Assembly (NCBI GenBank): GCA_016710095.1
Contig: JADJLL010000008.1
Location: 124,001 to 188,000, forward strand
Direction: 5' to 3'
DNA length: 64,000 bases
Origin: Candidatus Eiseniibacteriota bacterium
GTDB lineage: Bacteria > Eisenbacteria > RBG-16-71-46
The notes beneath the pieces are model-generated. The model was not told the origin of the DNA, did not search any database, and saw only the letters and a program-made list of their open reading frames with translations. Below are positions 11,705 through 19,668 of this stretch, piece after piece (the first letter of the stretch is position 1; each line of letters opens with the position of its first letter). The translations under genes were made by a program, and so were the position numbers.

Positions 11705-12820
11705 ATGCGACCCCTCTCGCGTGTGTTTCTTGCGGTGTTCCTGACGACTTTCGCTTTCGCGGCCTTCGGCGTTTCCGGCTGCGGCAAGCGCGCCGGCCCG
11801 ACGGCGCCCGGACCGGCGTCCACCACGCGCACGTGGCGCATGGGTTTCTCCGGCAATCCTCCGGTGCCCGACCTCACGATCGCGGTGAACGCGATCCTCG
11901 ACTGGACGCCGCGCGCCGACGCCGCGATCACGCACGAGGCGCCGCCGTGGGACTCGCTGCTCGCCGGCGTGAGCGCGGACACGCTCGTGCGGCGCATGCT
12001 CGTGCTCAACCGCCACTACCGTTTCAACGGACACCACGTGATCTGGTACGAGGCGGATCCGACCAACGGCATCGCGCGTGAGTACGAAGACCCGGCGCTC
12101 GTCGCCGCCGGGCGCAGCATCGGCGAGCCCGCCGTGCGCGCGCTGTTCGTGAAGTGGGTCACCGCGATCGACACGCTCGTGCATCCCGAGCACCTGGGGC
12201 TCGCGTGCGAGGTGAACCTGATCCGGTTCGGCGGACCGTCCGTGTACGCGAACCTCGTGCCGCTCGCGCGCGAAGCGGCCGACTCGCTGAACGCGCTGCA
12301 CGCGCGCCGTCCCGACCTGCCCAAACCGAAGCTCTACGCGTCGGTGCAGGTGGAGACCGCGTGGGGCCGGCTCGGCCCTCCCGGCTGGCAGGGCGTCGCG
12401 ACGGAGGCCGCGGACTTTTCGTGGGCCGACGAGTGGGGGCTGTCGAGCTATCCGTACCTCGGCGGCTTCGCCGAGCCCGAGGACATCCCGCTCGACTACT
12501 ACTCGCGGCCGGCCGCCGATCTGGGCAAGCCCGTGATGGTGGTGGAAGGCGGCTGGGCGTCGGTGTCCTACGCGGGATCGAACGGATCGCCCGCGCAGCA
12601 GGCGCGCTTCCTGCGCCGCCAGGCCACGCTGCTCGACCACGCGCACGCGACCGCGCTCTTCAACCTCACCTACGCCGACCTCGCGCTGTCCGCGTGGCCG
12701 CTGCCGCCCGTCGGCACGCTCGTGCCGTTCGCGCACCTCGGCGTCGTCGACTCGGCGCTCACCGCGAAGCCGGCGCGAGCCGTGTGGGATTCGTTGTTCG
12801 CGCGGACGCGGGTGAACTGA
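11705..12820 (+). CDS. Lipoprotein, possible TIM-barrel glycosidase-like
   Basis: 371 aa with a signal peptide ending in lipobox VSGC (Cys near 25). The mature part shows beta-alpha alternation and phrases common in clan GH-A barrels: PWDSLLAG, LACEVNLIRFGG, EWGLSSYPYLGG, and a late strand VMVVEGGWAS that could carry a nucleophile Glu. This resembles GH53-like proteins but I cannot confirm the acid/base residue. It may be a surface glycosidase or a catalytically dead relative. Divergent from the metal ATPase with a 95-nt shared upstream region. Confidence 0.6.
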   Translation: MRPLSRVFLAVFLTTFAFAAFGVSGCGKRAGPTAPGPASTTRTWRMGFSGNPPVPDLTIAVNAILDWTPRADAAITHEAPPWDSLLAGVSADTLVRRMLVLNRHYRFNGHHVIWYEADPTNGIAREYEDPALVAAGRSIGEPAVRALFVKWVTAIDTLVHPEHLGLACEVNLIRFGGPSVYANLVPLAREAADSLNALHARRPDLPKPKLYASVQVETAWGRLGPPGWQGVATEAADFSWADEWGLSSYPYLGGFAEPEDIPLDYYSRPAADLGKPVMVVEGGWASVSYAGSNGSPAQQARFLRRQATLLDHAHATALFNLTYADLALSAWPLPPVGTLVPFAHLGVVDSALTAKPARAVWDSLFARTRVN

Positions 12821-12831
12821 AGGCGCGCGCC

Positions 12832-13176
12832 CTACCGCTCCGGAATCCGTGCCGCGCCGCCCGCGCGGCGCACGACGGACAGCAGCGAGTCGTCGCTCAC
12901 GGTCGCGTCGGCGATCACGAACGCGCGCAACTGGCCGAGCCGCACCTCGCACTCGCGCACGCCGGGCGTCGCGGCGAGCGCTTCGCGGATCGAGTCGCAG
13001 TCGTGCTGCGAGCGCAGGTTGTCCACCGCGATCATCACGATGCGCTGACCGGAACGGGCCGCCAGCTCACCCGTGCCGGGCAGCGACTTCATCTGCGAGA
13101 ACAACCACGGCCCGCCGACGAGCAGCAGGAGCGCCGCGGCGATCCCGAGCGCGATGTTGAGCTGGCGTGCGTTCAT
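12832..13176 (-). CDS. Small membrane-anchored HMA-like protein
   Basis: 114 aa. One N-terminal transmembrane helix (residues 8-25, IALGIAAALLLLVGGPWLF) is followed by a ferredoxin-like beta-alpha-beta fold resembling heavy-metal-associated domains (IVMIAVDNL...CDSIREALAATPGVRECEVRLGQLRAFVIAD...LLSVVRRAG). The usual MxCxxC is replaced by HDCD, leaving a single Cys in the loop and another in VRECEV. Possibly a periplasmic or cytosolic metal or redox sensor. Function unknown. It stands alone between convergent and co-directional neighbours. Confidence 0.65.
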   Translation of the reverse strand: MNARQLNIALGIAAALLLLVGGPWLFSQMKSLPGTGELAARSGQRIVMIAVDNLRSQHDCDSIREALAATPGVRECEVRLGQLRAFVIADATVSDDSLLSVVRRAGGAARIPER

Positions 13177-13240
13177 GCGAAGGCTCCTCCCGGCGCGCGC
13201 TCGACCGGCGCGCGTTTCCGGGGCCGCAAGGTATCACCGT

Positions 13241-13711
13241 TCAGAGCGTCAGGAGCAGCTCGTCGAGCTGGACGAACGTCTCGCGCATCGCCTCCTGCGC
13301 GCCGGTGCCGGCCGCGTCGAGGGCTTCCTTCGTGAGATAGAGCTCGGTCACGACCACGAGCGTCCTGCCGTTCTTCTCCTCGAACGTCACGGTGGTGGTC
13401 GATCCGTCCTCGCCGCCTTCTTCGTTGGTCCACGAGAGCCGCGAAGGCGGCGTGACCTCGAGGTACCGGCCGAAGAAGTCCGCGCCCTCGCCGAAGTTCA
13501 GGCGGTACTTGCCTCCGACGCGCACGTCCATCTCGCAGGCGTACAGGACCATGCCCATCGACTTCGGCACCCACCACTGCTTGAACAGCTCGGGCTGGGT
13601 CCACGCCGCGAACACGAGGCGCGCGGGGGCGTCGAACGTCCGCGTGACGACGACCTCGCGATCGGACGTCCGCTCCACCGTCACCGGCTCACTTCCTTTT
13701 CGTGCGTCCAC
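13241..13711 (-). CDS. SRPBCC (AHSA1-like) domain protein
   Basis: 156 aa hydrophobic-cavity protein of the START/Bet v1 superfamily. Typical AHSA1 phrases are present: VTRTFDAPARLVFAAWTQPELFKQWWVPKS, YRLNFGEG...FFGRYLEVTPPSRLSWTNEE, VTFEEKNGRTLVVV and a C-terminal helix. It overlaps the 3' end of the upstream arsR by 23 nt, the classic two-gene ArsR/SRPBCC arrangement. The ligand is unknown; such pairs often respond to small hydrophobic molecules. Confidence 0.88.
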   Translation of the reverse strand: MDARKGSEPVTVERTSDREVVVTRTFDAPARLVFAAWTQPELFKQWWVPKSMGMVLYACEMDVRVGGKYRLNFGEGADFFGRYLEVTPPSRLSWTNEEGGEDGSTTTVTFEEKNGRTLVVVTELYLTKEALDAAGTGAQEAMRETFVQLDELLLTL

Positions 13712-14054
13712 GGGGCCGCTCCTTTCGCTTGAGGTCCTCGATCACCGCATCCAGCGCGTCGAATCGTGCCGCCCAGAGACTGCGGTAGCGTTCGATCCAC
13801 GCGGCTTCTTCTTCCAGCCGGCACACGCCGAGCCGGCACGTCCGGACGCGCCCCACTTTTTCGGTGGTGACGAGCCCGGCCTGCTCGAGCACGCCCACGT
13901 GCTTCTTCATGCCCGTGAGCGTCATGTCGAACTTCCGCGCCAGGTCCGTGATCGAAGCGTCCGAGCGCGCGAGCTGTTCGAGCACACCGCGGCGCGTGAC
14001 GTCCGAGAGGGCGGCGAAGGAGGCGTCGAAGTGATCCGGCGTATACTGAACCAT
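13689..14054 (-). CDS. ArsR-family winged-helix repressor
   Basis: 121 aa. Winged-helix core LSDVTRRGVLEQLARSDASITDLARKFDMTLTGMKKHVGVLEQAGLVTTEKVGRVRTC (about residues 16-75) matches the ArsR/SmtB fold. There is no metal-site ELCVC motif, which fits the SRPBCC-associated subgroup that senses organic ligands or acts with its partner. The ATG at 14054 lies within a perfect inverted repeat that is very probably its own operator, so autorepression is expected. Transcribed with the SRPBCC gene. Confidence 0.9.
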   Translation of the reverse strand: MVQYTPDHFDASFAALSDVTRRGVLEQLARSDASITDLARKFDMTLTGMKKHVGVLEQAGLVTTEKVGRVRTCRLGVCRLEEEAAWIERYRSLWAARFDALDAVIEDLKRKERPRGRTKRK

Positions 14055-14066
14055 GTGGTTCAGTAT
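14043..14066. promoter_or_regulatory. Probable ArsR operator over the start codon
   Basis: Arms ATACTGAACC (14043-14052) and GGTTCAGTAT (14057-14066) are a perfect 10-bp inverted repeat around the 4-nt spacer ATGT. The arsR start codon (14054-14052, minus strand) lies inside it, so the site also encodes the N-terminal MVQY. Symmetry, length and location fit a dimeric winged-helix repressor site. Confidence 0.75.
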
Positions 14067-14123
14067 CCGACACGCGCACGGCGCCCGTCAATGGGTTGTT
14101 TTCGGGACGGCACGACGCGCCGC

Positions 14124-15710
14124 TCAGTGCGCGTCGGCGCCGCCGCGCAGGCGCTTCGGGTCGTACTTGAGCGTCATGATGAGCGGGATGGCGGACAGGA
14201 ACACGAGCCCGAACACGAGGAAGATCTTCTCGTACGCGAGCATCGCCGCCTGCGCCTGCACCGCGCCGTTGATGGACGCGAGCGCCTTGGTGCGCGCCAC
14301 GTCGAACGTGTCCCCGCGGCCCTGCAGCATGCGCGTGATCTGGTCGAGCCGCTGCACCACGACCGGGTTGTAGAGCGAGACGTGCGAGGCGAGCCCTTCG
14401 CGGCTTTCAGCCATGAAGCGCTGCACGAGCGTCGCCGACAGCGCGATGCCCACGCTGCCGCCGAGCTGGCGCATGAGGTTGTAGAGCCCCGTCGCCGGCG
14501 CGATCTGCGACATCGAGAGCTGCGACATCGCGAGGTTGTTGAGCGGGATGAACGCGAAGCCGAGCGCGACGCCGCGCACGATGAGCGGCCACCAGAAGTC
14601 GTCCACGCCGCTCTGCGTGGTGAAGTGCGACCACTGCCACATCGAGAACGCGAACAGCGCCGCGCCCATGCTGGCGATGATGCGGCTGTCCACCTTCCCG
14701 AGCAGCCGCGTCATGAGCACCATGGTCACCGCGCTCGCGAGCGCGCCGGGCAGGATCACGAGCCCCGTCTGGTTCGCGGTGAACCGCAGGATCTGCTGCA
14801 GGTAGACGGGCAGCACGAACACCGTCGCGTACAGGCACACGCCGAGGATCGCGCCCAGAAGCGCGCCGGTTCCGAACTGGCGGTTGCCGAGGATGCGCAG
14901 GTCCACGACCGGATGCTCGACGTGCAGCTCGTGCCACACGAACGACACGAGCGAGAAGAGACTCGTGACCGCGTAGAACCCGATCTCGCGCGAGGCGAAC
15001 CAGTCGAGCCGCTCGCCGCGCTCGAGGAACAGCTGCAGCGTGCCGACGCCGAGCGCGAGCAGGAAGAGCCCGAGCCAGTCCGTGTCGCCGAGCTTCTGCG
15101 CCCACTTCGAATCGCCGATGTACTGCAGGCTCAACACGAGCGCGAGCGCGCCGAACGGAAGGTTGATGTAGAAGATCCACGGCCACGAGAACGTGTCCGT
15201 GATGTAGCCGCCGAGCGTGGGCCCGAGCGTCGGGCCGACCATCACGCCCACGCCGAAGATGGCCATGGCCTGGCCGTACTCCTCGGGCGGGAACACTTCG
15301 TAGAGGATCGCCTGCGACGTGGACAGCAGCGCGCCGCCGCCGAGTCCCTGCAGGATGCGCCACGCGATCAGCTCGTTGAGCGTGTGCGCGTTGCCGCAGA
15401 AGAAGCTCGCGAGCGTGAAGAGCATGATCGAGCCGGCGAAGTAGCGACGACGCCCGAAGAACGCCGACAGCCAGCCCGTGATGGGCAGCACGATGACGTT
15501 GGCCACGATGTAGCCCGTGGACACCCACGCGATCTGGTCGAGCGTCGCGCCGAGCGTTCCCATCATGTGCGGGATCGCCACGTTCACGATGCTCGTGTCG
15601 AGGATCTCGAGGATGGACGCGAACGTCACCGTGATCGCGATGATGTAGCGATTCCGGTACGCCTCGTCGTAGGCGGCGTCACGCACCGCGGTGAGGGTGG
15701 TGGCGGACAT
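14124..15710 (-). CDS. DHA2-family (EmrB/QacA-like) MFS drug exporter
   Basis: 528 aa with about 14 hydrophobic segments. Markers of the DHA2 drug:H+ antiporters: LDTSIVNVAIPHMMGTLGAT in helix 1 (motif D1), GWLSAFFGRRRYF (motif A), RILQGLGGGALL (motif B) and GPTLGPTLGGYI (motif C). It is the inner-membrane pump of a tripartite exporter with the HlyD/EmrA-like adaptor 1 nt upstream and the TolC-like channel before that. Likely repressed by the TetR at 18118-18780. Substrate unknown. Confidence 0.92.
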   Translation of the reverse strand: MSATTLTAVRDAAYDEAYRNRYIIAITVTFASILEILDTSIVNVAIPHMMGTLGATLDQIAWVSTGYIVANVIVLPITGWLSAFFGRRRYFAGSIMLFTLASFFCGNAHTLNELIAWRILQGLGGGALLSTSQAILYEVFPPEEYGQAMAIFGVGVMVGPTLGPTLGGYITDTFSWPWIFYINLPFGALALVLSLQYIGDSKWAQKLGDTDWLGLFLLALGVGTLQLFLERGERLDWFASREIGFYAVTSLFSLVSFVWHELHVEHPVVDLRILGNRQFGTGALLGAILGVCLYATVFVLPVYLQQILRFTANQTGLVILPGALASAVTMVLMTRLLGKVDSRIIASMGAALFAFSMWQWSHFTTQSGVDDFWWPLIVRGVALGFAFIPLNNLAMSQLSMSQIAPATGLYNLMRQLGGSVGIALSATLVQRFMAESREGLASHVSLYNPVVVQRLDQITRMLQGRGDTFDVARTKALASINGAVQAQAAMLAYEKIFLVFGLVFLSAIPLIMTLKYDPKRLRGGADAH

Positions 15711-15711
15711 G

Positions 15712-16755
15712 TCAGCTCGCGCGGGTGGTGACGACGATTTGCACGCTCATGCCCGGCCGGAGCGGATGCTCGGCGTCGAGAGCGCTCGTGACCGCGATGC
15801 GCACCGGAATGCGCTGGATGACGTGCGTGTAGTTGCCGGTCGAGTTGTCGGGCGGCAGCAGCGAGAACTTGGCGCCGGTCGCCGGGCTCAGGCTCTCGAC
15901 CTTGCCCTGCACGACGCGGCCGCGATACGCGTCCACCGCGATGCGCACGGCGTCGCCGACGCGCACGTCACCGATGTCCGTCTCCTTGAGGTTCGCGACC
16001 ACGTGGATGTCGTCGTTCGGCACGACCGCCATGGTGGTCTGCCCCGGCTGCAGGTACTGGCCGACTTCGACCGTCTTGCGGCTCACCACGCCGGTGACCG
16101 GCGCGACGATGCGCGCGTACGTCAGCTGCAGCGCCGCCTGGTCGCGCGCCGCGCGTGCCGCCTGCAGCCGCGCGCCCGCGCCCATCACGGACGCTTCCGC
16201 CGCGAGCACCTGCTTGCGCGCCGCCTGCAGCGCGGCGTCGGCCGCCGCGCTCGCCGAACGCGCCGCGTCGAGCTGCTGCTTGCTGATCACGCCGCGCGCC
16301 GCGAGCCCCGTGTAGCGCTGCACGTCGGACGCGGCCTTGCCGGCGTTCGCCTCGGCCTGCGCGACCTGCGCGCGCGCCGCGGCGAGCTGCGCTTCCATCA
16401 TGCCGGTGCGGCCCTTCTCGCCGGCGTTCGCGAGCGCGGCCTGCAGATCGGCCTCGGCCTGCGCGAGCTTCGCCTTCAGTTCACGGTCGTCGATCCGCAC
16501 GAGCAGGTCGCCGGCCTTCACGGCCTGGTTGTCCTTCACCGCGACCTCCGCGATGAAGCCCGGCACGCGCGCGAGCGCGGGCACGACGCTGCCTTCGACC
16601 TGCGCGTTGTCGGTCTCGACGTGCGTGCGGGCCCACATCCAGCGCTGCACGCCGAAGATGCCGGCGATCAGCACGGCGACGCCGAGGATGATCGGGGCGA
16701 CGCTGACGCGCGGCTTGGCCGCCGGCGCGGCGGAGGTTTCCGGTGCTTCGCTCAT
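15712..16755 (-). CDS. HlyD/EmrA-family periplasmic adaptor
   Basis: 347 aa from ATG 16755 (MSEAPETSA), preceded by GGAGAG. An in-frame start at 16878 would overlap the tolC-like gene and adds a low-complexity leader, so it is rejected. One N-terminal membrane helix (about residues 18-35), lipoyl-like half (VETDNAQVEGSVVPALARVPGFIAEVAVKDNQAVKAGD), a long Ala-rich coiled-coil hairpin (about residues 85-190), second lipoyl half and a beta barrel. The phrase DNAQVEG is typical of EmrA-like adaptors working with MFS pumps. It links the MFS pump to TolC. Confidence 0.9.
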   Translation of the reverse strand: MSEAPETSAAPAAKPRVSVAPIILGVAVLIAGIFGVQRWMWARTHVETDNAQVEGSVVPALARVPGFIAEVAVKDNQAVKAGDLLVRIDDRELKAKLAQAEADLQAALANAGEKGRTGMMEAQLAAARAQVAQAEANAGKAASDVQRYTGLAARGVISKQQLDAARSASAAADAALQAARKQVLAAEASVMGAGARLQAARAARDQAALQLTYARIVAPVTGVVSRKTVEVGQYLQPGQTTMAVVPNDDIHVVANLKETDIGDVRVGDAVRIAVDAYRGRVVQGKVESLSPATGAKFSLLPPDNSTGNYTHVIQRIPVRIAVTSALDAEHPLRPGMSVQIVVTTRAS

Positions 16756-16783
16756 GATCGTGCTCTCCTTCGTGTGCTTCGGG

Positions 16784-18121
16784 TCAGTGCATGCGGCGCG
16801 CGACGCCGGCGGCGCGCGCGAGCGCGGTACGGGAGCTGGCCACGGCGAAGCGCGCGTCGATGTCGGCGTCGCGGGCACGGACCAGCGAAGACTGGGCGTT
16901 GATGACTTCGATGTTGCCGGCCACGCCGCTCACGAAGCGTTCGCGCGCCTGCGCGATCTCGTCGAGCGCGAGCGCGAGGCGCTCGGTGGCCACCTGCTGC
17001 TGTTCCTGTCCCGAAGCGAGGTCGAGCAGCGCGCCGGTGACTTCGGCTTCGACCTGCGCGCGCACGTCCTTCTCGCGCACTTCGGATTCGCGGACGAGCC
17101 CGGCCTGCTCGGCGAGCTTGCCCTCGCGGCGGAAGCCGTCCACGAGCGGCACCGTGACGGCCAGCGCCCACGTGCGCGTCGAGATCGCGTCGCCGTAGTG
17201 CTCGCCGGAGAGGCCCCAGTCGAGCGACGCGTCCACGCGCGGCAGCCGTTCGGCCGCCGTCGCCGAGCGATCGGCGCGCGCGCGCTGCATGCGCGCCTGT
17301 TCGGCGCGCAGGTCCTCGCGATGATCGAGCGCGAACGCGACCGCAGCCGCCGCCTCGCCGGGCGCTTCGCTGGCGCCGAGCGTGGCGTCGAGCGTGTCGG
17401 AGAGCGCGATCGCCGCGGACGGCTCGAGCCCGAGCGCACGCGCGAGGTCGATGCGCGCGCGATCGCGCTGGTTGCGCGCCACGCTGAGCGCGCCGCGCGT
17501 CGAGGCCACCTGCGTGCGCGCGCGCGTCACGTCGATCTGCGGCGCGGTGCCGGCGGACAACTGCGCTTCGGCGAGCCCCTGCAGCTCTTCGGCGAGCCGC
17601 AGGTCCTCGGCGCGCGCGGCGACGATCGCTTCGGCGCGGGCGGCGCGCAGGTACGCGAGCGCCGCGTTCGCCGCGGCCACTTCGCCGCTCACGCCCTGGT
17701 CGGCACGTGCGCCGATGAGCCCGAGACGCGAGGCGCGCAGCTTCTGCCACGACGACCAGTCGAACACCGGCTGCGCGAACTTCAGCCGCGCTTCGGAGTC
17801 CCACACGGGGCCCTGCAGCGCGGGATACGGCGCCGCCCCCGGCGCGGTCGGAAGCGTGATGCCGAGCGCGTACAGGTTGAACGTGCGGTCGGTCATCGAA
17901 GCCTGGCCCGTGACGCTCGGCAGCAGCGCGCCGCGCGACTGCGTGATCTTCGCGGCCGCCTGCGACGTGCGCAGCGACGCCACCTGCACGGAAGCGTTCT
18001 GCTGCGCGGCCATGTGGACGGCCTGCGCGAACGTGAGCCGCAGGGCCGCGGCTGCGGGTTCCGCGGCGTGCGCGGCGGACGCGCTGGCGAGCGCGAGCAG
18101 GATCAACGCGTAACGCTTCAT
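16784..18121 (-). CDS. TolC-family outer-membrane efflux channel
   Basis: 445 aa with a signal peptide (residues 1-19). Two repeated halves of long alpha-helical hairpin plus beta strands follow. Typical phrases include LTFAQAVHMAAQQNASVQVA, LSAGTAPQIDVTRARTQVASTRGAL and RFVSGVAGNIEVINAQSSLVRARD. The product trimerises to form the outer-membrane duct. It overlaps tetR by 4 nt upstream and is followed 28 nt later by the adaptor gene. Confidence 0.9.
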   Translation of the reverse strand: MKRYALILLALASASAAHAAEPAAAALRLTFAQAVHMAAQQNASVQVASLRTSQAAAKITQSRGALLPSVTGQASMTDRTFNLYALGITLPTAPGAAPYPALQGPVWDSEARLKFAQPVFDWSSWQKLRASRLGLIGARADQGVSGEVAAANAALAYLRAARAEAIVAARAEDLRLAEELQGLAEAQLSAGTAPQIDVTRARTQVASTRGALSVARNQRDRARIDLARALGLEPSAAIALSDTLDATLGASEAPGEAAAAVAFALDHREDLRAEQARMQRARADRSATAAERLPRVDASLDWGLSGEHYGDAISTRTWALAVTVPLVDGFRREGKLAEQAGLVRESEVREKDVRAQVEAEVTGALLDLASGQEQQQVATERLALALDEIAQARERFVSGVAGNIEVINAQSSLVRARDADIDARFAVASSRTALARAAGVARRMH

Positions 18122-18780
18122 GCGTCACCTCCGGTGGTTTCGGTGCGCGCGATGCCGCGCAGGAGCAGGTCGAGCGAGGTCTCGAAGAACGGCGAGATTT
18201 CGTGGGCGTTGTCGAGGTGCGGGGCGAACGTGTGCTTCCAGAGCGCCGCCATGAGCACGGGGGCCACCGCCGCGCGTGCGACGTTCGCCGCGTCCATTTC
18301 GCGGAACTCGCCGCGCGCGACACCCTCGCGCAGCACGCGCTCCACGAGGCCGTGGCTGCGCGCGATGATTTCGCTGTGGTAGATCCGCGCGAGCTCGGGG
18401 AAGTTCGCCGCCTCCGAGAAGATCAGCTTCGGGAGCATCGAGATGTTCGAGCAGGCGATCGCGTCCCAGCGCGCGCGGATGAGCTTCTCGAGCAGTTCGC
18501 GCATGGTGCCCTGGTGCGATTCGACGATCTGCTCCGCCATCTCGAGGCGCGGCACCACGAACTGGCGCGCGATCGCCATGAGCAGCTCTTCCTTGTTGGC
18601 GAAGTAGAGGAAGATCGTGCCCTTCGTGCAGCCGGCGCGCTTGGCGATGTCGTCGAGGCGCGTCGCCGCGTAGCCCTTCGAGCCGAACTCGATGAGCGCC
18701 GCCTCGAGGATCTCCGCCGGACGGTCTTCCTTGCGGCGGTGCCAGCGAGGTTCGGTCGCCGGCGTATGGGTGCTGGTCAT
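18118..18780 (-). CDS. TetR-family repressor of the efflux operon
   Basis: 220 aa. The N-terminal helix-turn-helix (residues 24-65, ILEAALIEFGSKGYAATRLDDIAKRAGCTKGTIFLYFANKEELL) is a textbook TetR DNA-binding domain. The C-terminal part is an all-helical ligand and dimer domain. First gene of TetR-TolC-HlyD-MFS, overlapping the next by ATGA. A TetR-type palindrome lies 41-62 nt upstream, so self-repression relieved by a pump substrate is the simplest model. Confidence 0.92.
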   Translation of the reverse strand: MTSTHTPATEPRWHRRKEDRPAEILEAALIEFGSKGYAATRLDDIAKRAGCTKGTIFLYFANKEELLMAIARQFVVPRLEMAEQIVESHQGTMRELLEKLIRARWDAIACSNISMLPKLIFSEAANFPELARIYHSEIIARSHGLVERVLREGVARGEFREMDAANVARAAVAPVLMAALWKHTFAPHLDNAHEISPFFETSLDLLLRGIARTETTGGDA

Positions 18781-18820
18781 GTTCGTCCTGCCCCCGGGAG
18801 TCCCAAGTAGATGAGCGATT

Positions 18821-18842
18821 ACTTACTGAACGGTCGGTAAGT
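18821..18842. promoter_or_regulatory. TetR-type operator
   Basis: ACTTACTGAAC-GGTCGGTAAGT is an imperfect palindrome with 9 of 11 positions symmetrical, close to the TTAC(T/C)GACCGGTC(A/G)GTAA form bound by many TetR repressors. It lies 41-62 nt upstream of the tetR start, in promoter position. Confidence 0.75.
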
Positions 18843-18895
18843 TATCGCCTCAGACAGGCCCGGCTCAAGACAAGTCTTTGTGGAGCCTCGCCTGA

Positions 18896-19612
18896 GGGTT
18901 TCGGCGGTTCCGTTGTGGCCCCCGGGCTTGCTGTTTGGGGTTGGGGGCGTTGGGGTTGGGGGGGGTTTGGGGGGGGGTTCTGGCGCGCGGGTTGGTTTGT
19001 GTTCGGGGGCCCCCTTGGGGCCGGGGCGGGTTTTGTTTGTGTTTCGTGGGGTTGCCGGTTTTTGGCGCGTTGTGGGGGGGGGGTTGTTTGGGAGCGGGGG
19101 TGGGTTGGGGCCCGTGTTTTTGTGCCGTGTCGTGGGGGGGTTGCTTGTTGCGGGGGGGTTTTGGGGGTTTTTTGTCGCGGGGTTTTTTTTTTGGGGGGCC
19201 TGGTTGGGGGCGCGGGCGAGCTTGGGGGGGGGGAGATTCCCTTTTTCGCGCCGTGTTTGGTTTTCTTGGCTTCGGGTCCCGCCGCCTTTTGGGGGGGGCC
19301 GGGGCTTTTTCTGGCCTGGGCTCTCCTTTGTTTGTTTGGCTGTCCCTTTGTTGTGGGGGGGGGGGCCGCGCCCCGCGGCCCGGCGCCGCGGGCGCGCGGC
19401 GGGCGCGGCGCGCGCCCGCCCCCCGCCGGCGCCGCGGCGCGGCCCCCCCCCCCCGCCGCGCCGGGCCCGCGCCCCCGGCGCGGCGCGCCCCCCCCCGCCC
19501 GCGGGCGCGCGGGCCGCGCGGGCGGCGCGGCCGCCCGCCGCGCCGGGCGGCGCGGCGCGCCGCGGGGCCGCCCCCCCCCCGCCCGCGCCCCCCGCGCCGC
19601 GGGGCGGGCGCC
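18896..19612. other. Aberrant low-complexity block, probable sequencing artefact
   Basis: Across these roughly 715 nt there are only four A residues (19093, 19219, 19234, 19236). The first part, to 19354, is mostly G and T with long G and T runs. 19355-19612 is 258 nt of G and C only, with C and G runs. The sequence on both sides is normal for this genome. Long open frames here are meaningless. The intergenic gap is 18781-19668, so the tldD promoter may be partly lost in this block. Confidence 0.8.
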
Positions 19613-19668
19613 TGAGTCCGGGCCAGATTGCCGCCGTCGTCCGACCCGCACCCTCAAGGAAGAGGACC

